This document shows, in pieces, positions 62,827 through 64,000 of a DNA stretch of 64,000 nt. Both the position numbers and the translations under genes were made by a program. Source of the stretch: Myroides odoratimimus (lineage in GTDB: Bacteria > Bacteroidota > Bacteroidia > Flavobacteriales > Flavobacteriaceae); NCBI RefSeq assembly GCF_030326305.1, contig NZ_JACAKB010000016.1:1-64000 (forward strand), given 5' to 3'. The number at the start of each line of letters is the position of its first letter. Within the stretch, counting starts at the first letter, position 1. The notes under the pieces were generated by a model that was given only the letters and a program-made list of their open reading frames with translations, searched no databases and was not told the origin of the DNA.

Positions 62827-64000
62827 CTACAATTGAATTAACAACATAGATGGTGCACTGTTTAGCCATGCTTTTCGTTCTTCTACTAGTGTTTTCCAAC
62901 TTTCTAAACTGATCAACATCAGATTAAAATCCTTTATAAACTCATTATTAACTTCCTTAACACTAACAATTCTAATGTGGTTAGGCTTAAACTGTTCGAT
63001 CAACCTAATCTGTTCTTTAAACTCAGGGTAACTTTCTAACTGACCTGTTGCGTCTAACACTGTAATCTGCGCTTCACTATTGCGAATCCACTTCTGTGCA
63101 TAACTTAGCAGCTTCAAGTCCTGCTTAGAGAATACAGGCAAGAAAATTTGCTCCACCTTATCAAAGTCTTTATTGATAAAAATTCCCACAGGTACTTTAG
63201 AACGATTAAGAATCTGTTGTGTTCTAGCGTTAAACCATGAGTTCTCAAAGAATTTCTCTTTTCCTGTCACCTTGTTCAACAATACATCTGGATTGATAAT
63301 ACGAGTGGTAAAACCTAAGATATTCCCTAATAGAGACCCTCTATAAATAGAATACCCGACTTCAATTAATAATAAATCACTGATTTGCTCATTAACTACA
63401 TTGACCACATCACTTTCGATATCATTGGATACCTTATAATAGGTTTGTACTTCTTGATCTAAGGCTGTCGCTTCTTCTTGCACTGCTTCAAATATTTCAT
63501 TCTCATACTCCGTAGAAGTAAAGGCATTTACTTCTATACTATCTACTAAGTGCATCGCTGTAATCCCAGTATCTGCATTATTTTTGCCTACAAAGCTACT
63601 AGCCAATCTCATCAGTGGAGCTAAACTTGTTTTGTCTTCAAAAAATAGAGATACTTGGTATTTTCCTAGATTAGGAGTAACAGTTTTTACTTCATCATCT
63701 CCTAATGGTCCGAATATCTTTGCAATCAAATCTAATACAGGCCCCGTCATAAAGGTCGTTGCTAAAGCCATAATCACCATCATAGCAAACACTTCTCCTG
63801 TCAATACTCCTAGATCAAAACCAATATTCAATACTATCAATTCCATTAATCCTCTAGTATTCATCAGTGCACCTATCGTTAAACTATCTTTCCAAGATAT
63901 ACCAACTATCTTGGCTGTTAAGGCACTACCGACAAACTTCCCTATCGTTGCTACCAAGATAATGACTCCAGTCACCTTCCATAGATAAGGTTCATTTAAA
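62827..64000 (-). CDS. Cation/proton antiporter (CPA2/KefB-type), C-terminal part
   Basis: The frame stays open to the window end, so the N-terminal part is missing. The visible membrane segments include VIILVATIGKFVGSALTAKI and ALMNTRGLMELIVLNIGFDL, the NTRG[LM]xELIVLN motif of CHX-type Na+/H+ or K+/H+ exchangers. After about 10 kDa of membrane region comes a large soluble part with two universal-stress-like domains (about 105-235 and 250-382), resembling the regulatory tail of CHX proteins. It would exchange monovalent cations for protons at the inner membrane. Confidence 0.88.
   Translation of the reverse strand, partial: LNEPYLWKVTGVIILVATIGKFVGSALTAKIVGISWKDSLTIGALMNTRGLMELIVLNIGFDLGVLTGEVFAMMVIMALATTFMTGPVLDLIAKIFGPLGDDEVKTVTPNLGKYQVSLFFEDKTSLAPLMRLASSFVGKNNADTGITAMHLVDSIEVNAFTSTEYENEIFEAVQEEATALDQEVQTYYKVSNDIESDVVNVVNEQISDLLLIEVGYSIYRGSLLGNILGFTTRIINPDVLLNKVTGKEKFFENSWFNARTQQILNRSKVPVGIFINKDFDKVEQIFLPVFSKQDLKLLSYAQKWIRNSEAQITVLDATGQLESYPEFKEQIRLIEQFKPNHIRIVSVKEVNNEFIKDFNLMLISLESWKTLVEERKAWLNSAPSMLLIQL

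Overview
ORGANISM. An AT-rich genome with Bacteroidota hallmarks: promoters of the TAnnTTTG type, a Bacteroidetes-style tyrosine integrase with a CTnDOT-like active site, BfmA and DUF5712 mobilization genes, DUF4834 and CAL67264-type small membrane proteins, a bacteroidetal YidC, and a Nth without the Fe-S cysteines. The chromosomal gene content fits Flavobacteriaceae, perhaps Myroides or a close relative; the genus is an inference.

LAYOUT. (1) About 1-17,200 is most of an integrative mobilizable element carrying a defence cargo. From right to left it holds an integrase beside a tRNA-Ser(TGA) gene, a small helix-turn-helix protein, unknown cargo and an Xre regulator, two more unknown genes, a candidate oriT, the BfmA and DUF5712 mobilization genes, a CBS protein with a HEPN-like RxxxxH motif, an IS110-family insertion with a candidate bridge RNA, two further RxxxxH proteins, and a four-gene CBASS operon. 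The CBASS operon encodes a DUF2188-like protein, the Cap15 membrane beta-barrel effector, a CD-NTase, and a stand-alone E2-like protein with a SEC-C-like zinc motif (a type II-short layout). The left end of the element is outside the window. (2) 17,275-47,200 is chromosomal core: tRNA-Ser, a catalytically dead serine-hydrolase homologue, nth, an ECF sigma factor, uvrA, a glycosyltransferase, YfhO, hemN, acs, a nitronate-monooxygenase-like gene, mnmA, proC, yidC, pyrG, a Crp-family regulator, an amino-acid permease, a ketopantoate reductase and ettA. (3) 48,300-51,290 is a decaying stretch. A tight three-gene operon (nuclease-fold protein, small protein, papain/C39-like cysteine peptidase) carries exactly one lesion in each gene, and is followed by 1.5 kb of non-coding DNA with hairpins and repeats. 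(4) 51,290-64,000 is core again: holA, an HsdR-N-like protein, a glycosyltransferase, an OmpA-like lipoprotein, aconitase, a metallophosphoesterase, several unknown genes and a cation/proton antiporter cut by the window end.

HOW THE PARTS WORK TOGETHER. The element is built to be moved by a helper conjugation system: relaxase-type genes, oriT and integrase are present, but no transfer apparatus is visible. Its passenger genes are typical abortive-infection modules. In CBASS the cyclase would make a cyclic nucleotide on phage infection, Cap15 would damage the inner membrane, and the E2 would prime the cyclase. The RxxxxH (HEPN-type) proteins are candidate RNases.

MOST INTERESTING. The SEC-C-tailed E2 with a DUF2188 partner in a Cap15 CBASS operon; three unrelated RxxxxH proteins beside it; the bridge-RNA-like hairpin upstream of the IS110 transposase; the once-per-gene-broken operon at 48.3-49.75 kb; a 208-bp MITE-like element near 46.6 kb; and terminator-like hairpins flush with the start codons of proC and mnmA. 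All calls come from reading the sequence; no database search was run.
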